A stretch of 64,000 nt of DNA from Hyphomicrobiales bacterium (GTDB lineage Bacteria > Pseudomonadota > Alphaproteobacteria > Rhizobiales > Rhizobiaceae): the NCBI GenBank assembly GCA_002401155.1, contig NVSG01000003.1:28987-92986 (forward strand). Reading direction: 5' to 3'. How positions within the stretch are numbered: the first letter of the stretch is position 1; each line of letters begins with the position of its first letter. Below the pieces are notes generated by a model, which saw only the letters and a program-made list of their open reading frames with translations, had not been told where the DNA came from and ran no database searches. Shown here piece by piece: positions 9,439 through 17,806 of this stretch. A program made the translations under genes and the position numbers.

Positions 9439-10317
9439 ATGTTATCTGAAATTTTCATGACCTGCTCGGTCACCGGCAATCTCACCAACAAGGATATTGC
9501 CCCTCATTTGCCCGTAACGCCGCAAGAAATCGCAGATTCCTGCCTTGAAGCTGCCGATGCCGGTGCTGCGATTGCCCATATTCACGTGCGCTATCCTGAC
9601 ACTGGTGCGCCTTCTATGGAGGTTGCGCATTACAAAGAAGTGGTGGATCTGATCAGGAAGAAGAATGACGATCTCATTTTGAACCTCACCACCGGCCCCG
9701 GTGGGCGCTATCATCCGAGCGACGAAGACCCTGCCATTGCCGGGCCGCGTACCTCGATTAAACATCCGAAAATTCGCGTGGAGCATATCATTGCGCTGAA
9801 ACCGGATATCGCCACGCTTGATCTCAACACCATGACATTTGGGCAGGAGGTTGTGATCAACACGCCGCCTAATGTCACCATCATGTCGGAAATCATCAAT
9901 GATTGCGGCGTGAAGGCCGAGCTTGAATTGTTTGATACGGGCGATATTCAACTGGCGCAGGATTTATTGAAATCGGGCGTGTTGAAAAGCCCTGTCATGT
10001 GTTCGCTGGTGATGGGCGTAAAATACGGCATGCCGGCAAACGCAGATATGATGGGATTGGCCTCTCGCATGTTGCCCTCCGGCACACAATGGACCGGGTT
10101 TGGCGTTGGGCGCATGGCGTTTCCTATGGCCGTGCAATCATATCTCATGGGCGGCCATGTGCGCGTCGGTATGGAAGATACCTCTTATCTTTCAAAGGGC
10201 GTGTTCGCTAAAAGCAATGCAGAACTGATTGCAAAAGCGCGCCATCTGGTTGAACAATTGGGAGGAAGCATCGTATCCTCCGGCAGGGCCAGACAAATGC
10301 TTGGTCTGGCAGAATAA
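9439..10317 (+). CDS. DUF849 beta-keto acid cleavage enzyme (BKACE family)
   Basis: Zn-dependent enzyme of the family of 3-keto-5-aminohexanoate cleavage enzyme, which exchanges a beta-keto acid with acetyl-CoA to give a CoA ester and acetoacetate. 292 residues in a TIM-barrel length range. Metal-site motif IAHIHVR (about residues 45-51), LTTGPGG and a C-terminal RVGMEDTSYL are typical. The ATG directly follows the SDR stop, with GGACGGAG in front. Beside an intradiol dioxygenase, a beta-ketoadipate-like substrate is an attractive inference: some family members are reported to act on beta-ketoadipate. Unproven. Confidence 0.88.
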   Translation: MLSEIFMTCSVTGNLTNKDIAPHLPVTPQEIADSCLEAADAGAAIAHIHVRYPDTGAPSMEVAHYKEVVDLIRKKNDDLILNLTTGPGGRYHPSDEDPAIAGPRTSIKHPKIRVEHIIALKPDIATLDLNTMTFGQEVVINTPPNVTIMSEIINDCGVKAELELFDTGDIQLAQDLLKSGVLKSPVMCSLVMGVKYGMPANADMMGLASRMLPSGTQWTGFGVGRMAFPMAVQSYLMGGHVRVGMEDTSYLSKGVFAKSNAELIAKARHLVEQLGGSIVSSGRARQMLGLAE

Positions 10318-10330
10318 TCAAGGAAAAATA

Positions 10331-11323
10331 ATGAGTTCGCAGTCAAAAGGACGCGCGGTTCGCGTCACTGAAAAATCCCCAGATCTGGATAATATCAAAG
10401 TCGAAATCGTAACCATCGATCCGCCGCGTATTAGCGAAGATCAGGTGTTAATCGAGGTGGTTGCAGCGGGTGTGAACCCGTCTGATGTAAAAGCTGCCCT
10501 TGGGCATATGCCCCACGCTATTTGGCCCCGCATCCCCGGTCGCGATTTCGGCGGTATTGTACGCGAAGGGCCGAGTGAGCTAATTGGCAAAGAAGTCTGG
10601 GGCGGCGGCGGCGAATTAGGTATTTCGCGCGACGGCACCCATTCACGCTGGCTAGCGCTTGATATTGCTGCCGTTCGCGAGAAGCCAAAGAACTTTTCGA
10701 TGGAACAAGCCGGTTCCACTGGCGTCCCCTTCATCACGGCCCATGAGGGTCTGCGCGAAGCCGCCATGACCCCTGATGATACAGTGCTGGTTTGTGCCGG
10801 TAACGGCAAGGTTGGACAGGCGGTTATTCAGCTTGCAACCATGGCTGGCGCTACGGTTTATGCGGTTGGTCGCAGTTCACAAGGCTATATAGGACATAGC
10901 TGCAATCCTATTGAAATGTTTGACAATTCCTCACAGGACGTGGAACAAATATTGCGCGATAAAACCAACGGGCGCGGGGTTAGTCTGGTTTTTAATACGG
11001 TTGGAAGCCCCTATTTTGAATTGGCTAATAAGGTAATGGCCAAGCAGGCGCGGATGGTTTTGATTTCCACATTTGACCGAGCCGTACCGTTTGATATTTT
11101 CAACTTCTTTCGTGGCCGCCATAAATATATAGGCATGGATACGCTGGCTTTGAACAGCATTTATGGTGCCGGAATTTTCGACGATCTGAAACCAAAATTC
11201 GAAGACGGTACGTTGCAGCCTTTCCCCATTCTGGATGAGAATTGCTATTCTCTTGATGAAGCGGCGACTGCCTATCAATCGGTTCTGCGCGGTTCGCGCG
11301 ACCGTGTCCTTTTAAAACCTTGA
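10331..11323 (+). CDS. Zinc-independent MDR oxidoreductase (quinone reductase-like)
   Basis: NADPH-dependent reductase of the medium-chain superfamily, quinone-oxidoreductase branch, 330 residues. The GroES-like N-terminal half contains GVNPSDVKAALG and PGRDFGGIV; the Rossmann half has GNGKVGQAVIQLATMAGA. The structural zinc cysteines of alcohol dehydrogenases are absent. ATG 10331 is preferred over an upstream frame start at 10229, which would overlap the BKACE gene by about 90 bases; AAGGA lies just before it. It could reduce an enone or quinone intermediate of the ring-cleavage route. Confidence 0.87.
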   Translation: MSSQSKGRAVRVTEKSPDLDNIKVEIVTIDPPRISEDQVLIEVVAAGVNPSDVKAALGHMPHAIWPRIPGRDFGGIVREGPSELIGKEVWGGGGELGISRDGTHSRWLALDIAAVREKPKNFSMEQAGSTGVPFITAHEGLREAAMTPDDTVLVCAGNGKVGQAVIQLATMAGATVYAVGRSSQGYIGHSCNPIEMFDNSSQDVEQILRDKTNGRGVSLVFNTVGSPYFELANKVMAKQARMVLISTFDRAVPFDIFNFFRGRHKYIGMDTLALNSIYGAGIFDDLKPKFEDGTLQPFPILDENCYSLDEAATAYQSVLRGSRDRVLLKP

Positions 11324-11333
11324 GGAATTGACC

Positions 11334-11666
11334 ATGCAGGTTACCCGTTTTTCCGAAGCCCCTTCCTATCAAGCGCCTGAACATTACGACATGGCCTGCC
11401 TGCGATTGCAGGGCAAAGAAGCAACGACCACCGATACAATATGGCTAGGTCTTTCCCATATTTTACCCGGCGGACACACTTCGCTGAAAGATGCGGATGT
11501 GGAGAAATTATACGTTGTTATCGAGGGCGAAGTTACCATTCAAACCGATACAGAAGAATTCACACTCAAAAAGCTGGATAGTTGCCGAATTGCGCCGGGG
11601 GAAGCGCGTGCTTTGCACAACCGCACCAACGCGCCTGCCTCCATTTTACTGGCAATGCCTACTTGA
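11334..11666 (+). CDS. Small cupin-domain protein
   Basis: Single-domain cupin of 110 residues, from the ATG at 11334 behind GAGGA with seven bases spacing. The beta-barrel motifs are recognisable: GLSHILPGGHTSL, then KLYVVIEGEVTIQTD and IAPGEARALHNRTNAPA. Only part of the usual His/Glu metal site is present (GGH and ALHN), so metal binding is possible but not assured. Such small cupins in catabolic operons act as isomerases, decarboxylases or ligand sensors; the exact role here is unknown. It closes the first run of enzyme genes before the TRAP transporter. Confidence 0.8.
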   Translation: MQVTRFSEAPSYQAPEHYDMACLRLQGKEATTTDTIWLGLSHILPGGHTSLKDADVEKLYVVIEGEVTIQTDTEEFTLKKLDSCRIAPGEARALHNRTNAPASILLAMPT

Positions 11667-11715
11667 TGAGACGAGTAATACCGACAAAGTTATTTGCTTG
11701 TTTCTTAACGCGTAT

Positions 11716-11761
11716 ACAAAATTTGTGAAACGGTTGCATATCGTTGGCAGATTGTTAGACT
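11716..11761 (+). promoter_or_regulatory. Candidate promoter/operator upstream of the TRAP transporter genes
   Basis: The 162-base spacer before the TRAP binding protein holds an 11-base palindrome ACAAAATTTGT (11716-11726) and, just after it, TTGCAT (11734-11739) and TAGACT (11756-11761) 16 bases apart. The palindrome next to a -35-like box would suit a dimeric regulator such as a GntR- or IclR-type protein. No regulator gene lies within the island itself. Evidence is by eye only. Confidence 0.3.
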
Positions 11762-11828
11762 ATTAGAAATCGGCCCACAAGACGACCGATAAACTGGGCT
11801 TTTTTTGCCCATCCGGGAGGGAAAATAC

Positions 11829-12914
11829 ATGTATAATCTTAATCGCAGAACTATGGTTGGCGGGATGATAGCGCTAACCACACCATTACTGGGTGGCGGC
11901 AAAGCGTTGGCTCAGGAAACCATCAATCTTACAATCGCATCCAGCCACCCGACATTTTTGCCTTGGGTTGGCCCGCTGAAAACTGTGGTTGTTGCCAAAT
12001 CCAACAAATTGCTGGAAGAGCGCGGCTCCAATTACCGTATTAACTGGACAGAAGCGTTCGGTGGCACACTTTATAAATTCACCGAGACGATGGAATCCAT
12101 CACTCAAGGCATCGCTGATATTGGCTGGGTTGGTTCATTGTTTGAGCCTGCTGCCATGCCGCTTTCAAACATTCCTTATTACACCCCTTTCACCATGCAG
12201 ACTTTGAAGCAGGCGATTAACACCATCAACCGGATGAATGTTACCGAAGCTCCAATGAAAAAAGAATGGGCTGCTCAGGATATCCGTTTCTTCGGTGCAA
12301 GTTGCTCAGGTGGCTATTCGCTCTATACGAAAAAACCAATCGAGAAGCTTTCAGATCTTGAAGGCATGAAAATTCTTGGTGTTCCTGCTACCGCTGCATG
12401 GGTTGAGCCTATGGGTGCAACGACCATTAACAGTGCGCTTCCTGCCAACTACAACCAGTTGAAAAACGGTGAAGGCGACGGCGTGATGATGGTTTCAACC
12501 GGCGCTGCTGGCTTTAAACTTTATGAGCAAGCTCCGTTCGTTACCAAAGTTGACACCGGCCCGATCACCCATGGTGGTTTTGGCATCAACTCCGACACAT
12601 TCGACAGCCTGCCTGAAGATGTGCAGAAAGTTATTGCCGAACTTGGTCTTGAGTATTCTGAAGAGAATGCCCGTCTTAGCCAGGGTCGCGAGACTACCAA
12701 CTTTGAAAGCATGGCTGCTAAAGGCGCTACCGTTTCAGAAATGCCTATGGAGCAACGTCTTGAGTGGGTGAACCGCATGCCTGACATTGCCAAGAACTGG
12801 GTCACAGAGACCGAAGCCAAAGGCATTCCTGGTGGCGATATGCTGAAGAAATTTATGTCTCTTGCTGTTGAAGAAGGTGCTAAACCTCTTCGCGACTGGT
12901 CAGCAGGCATTTAA
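11829..12914 (+). CDS. TRAP transporter substrate-binding protein (DctP family)
   Basis: Periplasmic binding protein of a tripartite ATP-independent transporter, 361 residues. ATG 11829 follows GGGAGGG; an earlier frame opening at 11805 is a TTG without a site. The N-terminus has a twin-arginine-type signal (NRRTMVGGMIALTTPLLGGG, cleavage near KALAQ), so export may be by Tat. The mature part begins ETINLTIASSHPTFLPW and has the DctP-like folds. With the fused permease that follows it forms a complete TRAP system, probably importing the aromatic or heterocyclic acid degraded by the island. Confidence 0.93.
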   Translation: MYNLNRRTMVGGMIALTTPLLGGGKALAQETINLTIASSHPTFLPWVGPLKTVVVAKSNKLLEERGSNYRINWTEAFGGTLYKFTETMESITQGIADIGWVGSLFEPAAMPLSNIPYYTPFTMQTLKQAINTINRMNVTEAPMKKEWAAQDIRFFGASCSGGYSLYTKKPIEKLSDLEGMKILGVPATAAWVEPMGATTINSALPANYNQLKNGEGDGVMMVSTGAAGFKLYEQAPFVTKVDTGPITHGGFGINSDTFDSLPEDVQKVIAELGLEYSEENARLSQGRETTNFESMAAKGATVSEMPMEQRLEWVNRMPDIAKNWVTETEAKGIPGGDMLKKFMSLAVEEGAKPLRDWSAGI

Positions 12915-12927
12915 GTTTCAATATTAA

Positions 12928-12976
12928 ATGGCGCGTGGAGTGATCAGCATTTTGCGATCATCCCCGCGCCATTTTT
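12928..12976 (+). terminator. Hairpin with T run between TRAP binding protein and permease
   Basis: AAATGGCGCG...GATC pairs with GATC...CGCGCCATTTTT as an interrupted long stem, ending in TTTTTAATTT, 14 bases after the SBP stop. Such partial terminators are common between binding-protein and permease genes and raise the level of the former. Downstream genes are probably expressed by read-through. Confidence 0.6.
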
Positions 12977-13004
12977 AATTTAATTACGAGGCAGGGGCAT
13001 TTTT

Positions 13005-14912
13005 ATGTTGCAACGCATTGATGGTATTGGCGCGCGAATATCATTCTGGATGTCGATGCTGGCATCATCCACCATCGCATTTTTTATGTTGCTCATTTGC
13101 GTTGAAATCATTTCACGGGCAATTTTTTCATACCCTATTAAAGGGGTTCAGGACTTCGTCACCTACGCGATTGTTGCCTGTGTGTTTGTGCAACTCGGCA
13201 GTTGTGTTCGCGACAATAAGCTGATCGCAGCCGACTTCCTAATGCAGGGCTGGGTCACCCGCAAGCCGCTTTTGGCCAGCGCTGCCCATGTGCTTTTTTA
13301 TGTTGCCGCGACCTATCTTATGTGGCGCGCATCGATCTGGCTTCTCAACGATTTTCAAAAATCCTATCGATCAAGCGAATTTACCGGCGCGATTGGCGCG
13401 TTCCAGCTCACCATATGGCCGTTCAAGCTTGCGGTTTTCGTTGGCGCGGCCTTTGCCGGTATCGAAGTTGGCCGGCAAGCCATCATTCATTTTGTCGGTC
13501 TGTGGAAGAATATTCGCAAGGGCGATTTGCTTGCTAATGGCGCTCTGGGCGGCGCGGTATTCTTTTTGATCATTGGCTTGTTCTTATATTTCCTCGGTTC
13601 TTCAAGCCTCTCGCCGGTGGCGATTGGGCTTATATGTTTTGCCGGATTGTTCTTTCTGGTGGCCTGCGGCATGCCAGTGGCCTTTGCGCTTTTTGCCATG
13701 GCATTTCTTGGCATATGGCTGATCCGCGGACGTTTTAAAATCGCCCATAATCTGCTTGGTCTGGCCTCATCCAGCGCAACGCGATCCTTCGCGTTTGGGG
13801 TTGTGCCGCTATTCGTAATGATGGGACTTATCCTTGACCGGGCCGGTGTGGGGCGCGATGCGTTTCAGGTGGCCGTGGTGTTGTTGCACAAGGTCAGAGG
13901 CGGTCTGGGCATTGCAACCGTTGCCGCAAATGCGGTCTTTGCAGCGATTACCGGCAGTTCGATTGCCTCTGCTGCCGTATTCAGCCGCATTGCCGTTGCG
14001 CCCATGGTGGAGGCTGGCTATACGCGGCGCTTTGCCGTTGGCGTGGTTGCGGGTTCATCCGTGTTGGGGATGCTTATCCCCCCTAGCCTGCTGTTGATCG
14101 TCTATGGATTGCTGTCGGAAGTCTCGATTGGAAAACTATTCATTGCGGCCATTTTACCGGGCGTATTGCTGGCGTTTTCATTCGGCGTTCTCAACGTTTT
14201 CATGGCGACTTTCGCCAAGAAATTTGTTGGAGAAGTGAAACCAATCGACACGGATGATATGAATTTCGCACAAATGGTGAAGAACCTGCTGCCGATTATA
14301 TTCCTGATCTTCCTGATCATGGGCGGCATCTATGGCGGGTTCTTTAGCCCTACCGAAGCAGGCGCCGTGGGCGCAATGGGTGCGTTCTTGGTGGCCTTCT
14401 TTAAAGGTAAACTTACCCTCGACGTGGTCAAAACAGTAATCCTCGACACTGGCTACATCGCGGCTGGCATTCTCTTTTTGATCACCGCAGCCAATATGTT
14501 TGCCGGCATGCTGGCGCTTTCCACTTTGCCAACGCAAATGGCCGGATTTATCAGTTCTGCGAACCTTTCGTTTTTCGGCTTCATGGTGGCCTATTTCATA
14601 CTTGTGTTGTTCCTCGGCATGATCCTCGATTCAGTTTCGATCATGTTGATCATCCTGCCTATTGCCCTGCCGGTGGTGACTGCCTTTGGCGGTGATCTGG
14701 TGTGGTTCGGCGTGGTATCAGTCATTGCGATTGAGATTGGTCTGCTCACGCCGCCCTTTGGGCTTTCGGTATTCGTGGTGAAAGGGTCGTTACCCGAGGG
14801 GTTTGTGACCCTTGGAGATATATTCATCGGCACGGCACCATTTGTGATCACGATGATTTTTGTCACCTTCATTTTGATCCTGTTTCCGCAAATTACGCTC
14901 GCCCTCATATAG
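13005..14912 (+). CDS. TRAP transporter fused permease (DctQ-DctM)
   Basis: Membrane component of a TRAP transporter in which small and large subunits are one 635-residue protein. Residues 1-165 form the DctQ part (four predicted helices; ISRAIFSYPIKGVQDF is typical). From about residue 178 the DctM part follows with many membrane segments and the conserved GSSIASAAVFSRIAVAP and GMLIPPSLLLIVYG stretches. Fused QM permeases are a known subgroup. It uses the ion gradient with the SBP encoded just upstream. The next gene starts nine bases later. Confidence 0.94.
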   Translation: MLQRIDGIGARISFWMSMLASSTIAFFMLLICVEIISRAIFSYPIKGVQDFVTYAIVACVFVQLGSCVRDNKLIAADFLMQGWVTRKPLLASAAHVLFYVAATYLMWRASIWLLNDFQKSYRSSEFTGAIGAFQLTIWPFKLAVFVGAAFAGIEVGRQAIIHFVGLWKNIRKGDLLANGALGGAVFFLIIGLFLYFLGSSSLSPVAIGLICFAGLFFLVACGMPVAFALFAMAFLGIWLIRGRFKIAHNLLGLASSSATRSFAFGVVPLFVMMGLILDRAGVGRDAFQVAVVLLHKVRGGLGIATVAANAVFAAITGSSIASAAVFSRIAVAPMVEAGYTRRFAVGVVAGSSVLGMLIPPSLLLIVYGLLSEVSIGKLFIAAILPGVLLAFSFGVLNVFMATFAKKFVGEVKPIDTDDMNFAQMVKNLLPIIFLIFLIMGGIYGGFFSPTEAGAVGAMGAFLVAFFKGKLTLDVVKTVILDTGYIAAGILFLITAANMFAGMLALSTLPTQMAGFISSANLSFFGFMVAYFILVLFLGMILDSVSIMLIILPIALPVVTAFGGDLVWFGVVSVIAIEIGLLTPPFGLSVFVVKGSLPEGFVTLGDIFIGTAPFVITMIFVTFILILFPQITLALI

Positions 14913-14921
14913 AGAGAAACC

Positions 14922-16268
14922 ATGCCTGAAATCCTCATCCAGAACGCCAATATTGTCTCCATGGATGATAAGGTCGGTGACTTTATCGGCGATATTTTGA
15001 TCAGTGATGACAAGATACTGGAAGTGGGCAAGAACCTCACGGCTCCCGAAGGCGCGAAGATCATCGATGCCTCCGGTAAGATCGCCTTGCCCGGATTTGT
15101 GAATGCTCACATCCACACATGGCAAACGGCCTTACGCGGTATCGCTGCGGACTGGACCATTTCCCAATATCTGCGTGCCATGCATGCAGGACTTGCAACG
15201 CATTTCAGCGCCGAGGATATCGGCATTGCCAACGCCATGGGTGCGCTCAACCAGATAAATTCCGGCACCACGACCCTTGTGGACTGGTGCCATAATAACC
15301 CGACAGCCGAGCATACCGATGCGGCGGTTGAAGGATTACAAGCTTCGGGTATCCGCGCAGTATTTCTGCACGGTTCGCCAAAGCCTGATCCTAAAAGCGG
15401 ACAAAAGCATTTTTCTGAATTGCCAATGCCCCGTTCGGAGGTAGAACGGCTGCGCAAAGGCTCTCTCTCCTCCAACGACGCGTTGGTGACCATGGGCCTT
15501 GCGGTGCTCGGGCCACAAATGTCTGTCTGGGAAGTTTGCGAAGCTGATTTTAATATGGCTAAGGAAATGGGCCTGATCGCTTCCATGCATGTGAGCGGGC
15601 CTTTGATGGTGGAAGACGGATTTGAGCAATTGGCGGCCCTTGGCCTGCTTGGCTCGAACATCAATATCGTCCATGGCAATGTTCTTAGCGGTGACCGGTT
15701 GAAATTGCTGGTCGATCAGGGCTGCTCATTCTCGCTCACACCGGAAGTGGAATTGCAGATGGGATTTGGAAATCCCCTCACCTCGCCACTGCGCGAATTG
15801 GGTGGTTTAATTTCGCTTGGCTCGGACATTGAAAGCGCCATGACCGGCGACATGTTCTCGGTCGCCCGCGCGACCCTGCAAGCGGTGCGTCATGCGGATA
15901 ATTTGGTGGAACGTGCCAGCACAGGCGCGTGCCCGCCGGAAATTACGGTGACCTCTCGCGAGGCGCTGCGGTGGGTGACCATCGATGGTGCACGCATGGC
16001 TGGGCTGGACCATAAAATCGGTTCCCTCACTCCCGGCAAGCAAGCTGATATCGTATTATTGGATGCCACCGCAATCAACATGCATCCGGTCAATGATCCG
16101 GTGGCGTCGATCTTGTTTCATGCCAATACGGGTAATGTGGATACGGTTCTAATCGATGGCAATATCGTCAAGCAAGATGGTGCTTTGACCAGCCCGCCAT
16201 CGGAACAACAAATGAACCAATTGGCAACATCAGGCGCGCGCATTATTGGTGCGTTTCAAAAATCCTAA
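14922..16268 (+). CDS. Amidohydrolase-family hydrolase/deaminase (ATZ/TRZ, cytosine deaminase-like)
   Basis: Metal-dependent hydrolase of 448 residues in the chlorohydrolase/deaminase branch. Seen are the N-terminal GFVNAHIHTWQTALRG metal motif, a later HVSG, IVHGN (metal His) and LGSDIESAM (catalytic Asp), and the C-terminal GSLTPGKQADIVLLD of the small beta domain. Enzymes of this type deaminate or dechlorinate nucleobase-, triazine- or pterin-like rings. The AGAGAGAAACC before the ATG is a moderate ribosome site. Next to TRAP genes it may process an imported nitrogenous substrate; substrate unknown. It overlaps the convergent YCII gene by four bases. Confidence 0.85.
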   Translation: MPEILIQNANIVSMDDKVGDFIGDILISDDKILEVGKNLTAPEGAKIIDASGKIALPGFVNAHIHTWQTALRGIAADWTISQYLRAMHAGLATHFSAEDIGIANAMGALNQINSGTTTLVDWCHNNPTAEHTDAAVEGLQASGIRAVFLHGSPKPDPKSGQKHFSELPMPRSEVERLRKGSLSSNDALVTMGLAVLGPQMSVWEVCEADFNMAKEMGLIASMHVSGPLMVEDGFEQLAALGLLGSNINIVHGNVLSGDRLKLLVDQGCSFSLTPEVELQMGFGNPLTSPLRELGGLISLGSDIESAMTGDMFSVARATLQAVRHADNLVERASTGACPPEITVTSREALRWVTIDGARMAGLDHKIGSLTPGKQADIVLLDATAINMHPVNDPVASILFHANTGNVDTVLIDGNIVKQDGALTSPPSEQQMNQLATSGARIIGAFQKS

Positions 16269-16660
16269 AGCAATTCAAAGGTCTGGCTGGATTTATTGAG
16301 ACGTAGAGTCACCGAGCCTTCATTGATCATCCACGGGCGAACTTTGAAGCTTCTGGCTCCGCTTTTATGCATTGGGTCACGCTCGGCAATGGCGATTGCT
16401 TCTGCACGGGTTTTTGCCCGAACGATGACCATGCCCTCGCCTTCCCAGCTTTCTTCGTCGTCCGTCCACATGGGACCGGCAGCGTAGAGAATGCCATCTT
16501 TTTCAATCGAAACCTGAAATTCCAAGTGCTCTTCAAGGATTGCAAACACCGGTTCCAGCCCGTTCACCGGGGTTGTGAAAATTGCATAGAGTTGCTTTTG
16601 CAACATCTGGCTGCTTGCTTCCATCACCGCGCCGACCGGTACAGATTTCAATTCGCTCAT
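16265..16660 (-). CDS. YCII-domain protein
   Basis: 131-residue protein with the YCII ferredoxin-like fold: LYAIFTTPVNGLEPVF, GILYAAGPMWTDDEE and MVIVRAKTRAEAIAIAERDP are the typical strands and helix. YCII proteins include dehalogenase-, lyase- and muconolactone-isomerase-like members, so an accessory catalytic role in the ring-cleavage route is possible. Last gene of the minus-strand unit; it begins two bases after the CoA-transferase stop and converges on the amidohydrolase with a four-base overlap. Confidence 0.75.
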   Translation of the reverse strand: MSELKSVPVGAVMEASSQMLQKQLYAIFTTPVNGLEPVFAILEEHLEFQVSIEKDGILYAAGPMWTDDEESWEGEGMVIVRAKTRAEAIAIAERDPMHKSGARSFKVRPWMINEGSVTLRLNKSSQTFELL

Positions 16661-16662
16661 GG

Positions 16663-17802
16663 CTATTTTCCTTTTGCCAGATCCGCGCGGATTTCGTCGC
16701 CATGCTCGTCCAACGTCGGCGGTGGTATTACGTTCAATTCTGCGGCTCCGTCGAAACTATAAGGTGCGCGCACGGTTTTGAATGGTCCCATTTCGGGGTG
16801 AGTTGCTTCCACAGCGATTTGCAAATGGAGAGCTTGCTCATCTTCCAATGCTTCGTTGGAATCATAGGCTGGAGAATGGGGCACTTCGTTTTCCAACAAT
16901 GCGGCACACCATTCGTCGCGGGTTTTGGTTGCGAAAATTGGTCCGAGCACCTCAACCATCGCATCGTGATTTTCGATGCGGGCTGGTCTTTCGGCAAAGC
17001 GTGGATCGGTTCCAAGTTCTGGATGACCGGTGGCCGTGACTAGGCCTTCCCAGAATTTTGGTGGGGATGAAAGGTGGATGGCCACCCATTTATCATCACT
17101 ACAGGAGAAGGTGTAAGACTGCGAAACTTCAGGGCGGCTCAATGGTCCCATGATTTCATTTTCACTGAAATAATGGGTGAAGCTATCGAGGTTGAAATGG
17201 CACATGGCTTCCAACATCGAAATATCAAGACGACGGCCCTTACCGGTTTTAAACCGTTCGACCAAAGCCGCCATAATACCCAGCGCCGCATATTGTCCGG
17301 TGACGCTATCTGCCAGTGCGGGACCGATAACCCGTGGATTTTCCGGCGGGGTTACGAGACGCAAAAAGCCGGAGGCTGCTTGTGCAACCGTATCGTAGGT
17401 CGGGCGATCTTTTGCCGGACCACTCTGGCCAAATCCGGTGATGGCGCAGTAAATGAGGCTAGGATTGATCTTGCGAAGTTCTTCTTCTCCAGCACCTAGG
17501 CGCTCGGCAACACCGGGGCGAAAGTTCTGGATGAACACATCGGCGGAGGCGATCAGATCGTGGAAGGTTTTCAGATCATCGGCCTGTTTTGTATCAAGCG
17601 CGATGGAACGTTTATTGCGGTTATAGGTTTGGAAGTGCGGCGAATAAAGCCCGCCCTTGAACGAGCGAAACGGGTCGCCGGAACCGGGGCGTTCAACCTT
17701 GATCACGTCTGCGCCAAGGTCGGCCAGATGCATTCCGGCTGCGGGGCCGGTGATATAGGTGCCCAACTCGATGACGCGAATGTCTTTTAGTATTTTTACC
17801 AT
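16663..17802 (-). CDS. CoA-transferase family III (CaiB/BaiF)
   Basis: 379 residues from the ATG at 17800-17802, four bases after the preceding stop; longer N-terminal extensions overlap the upstream gene and are unlikely. The protein shows IRVIELGTYITGPAAGMHLA, ADVIKVERPGSGDPFR and the catalytic-Asp context RRLDISMLEAM (about residue 170). These enzymes move CoA between carboxylic acids. Sandwiched between a citryl-CoA-lyase-like gene and a YCII gene downstream of LigAB, it probably activates a carboxylate formed after ring opening so that the lyase can split it. This is inference from context. Confidence 0.9.
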   Translation of the reverse strand: MVKILKDIRVIELGTYITGPAAGMHLADLGADVIKVERPGSGDPFRSFKGGLYSPHFQTYNRNKRSIALDTKQADDLKTFHDLIASADVFIQNFRPGVAERLGAGEEELRKINPSLIYCAITGFGQSGPAKDRPTYDTVAQAASGFLRLVTPPENPRVIGPALADSVTGQYAALGIMAALVERFKTGKGRRLDISMLEAMCHFNLDSFTHYFSENEIMGPLSRPEVSQSYTFSCSDDKWVAIHLSSPPKFWEGLVTATGHPELGTDPRFAERPARIENHDAMVEVLGPIFATKTRDEWCAALLENEVPHSPAYDSNEALEDEQALHLQIAVEATHPEMGPFKTVRAPYSFDGAAELNVIPPPTLDEHGDEIRADLAKGK

Positions 17803-17806
17803 AGGG

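Noticed and set aside
10229..10330. Longer N-terminus for the MDR gene
   Set aside because: It would overlap the BKACE gene by about 90 bases; the ATG at 10331 has an AAGGA site and gives the usual length.
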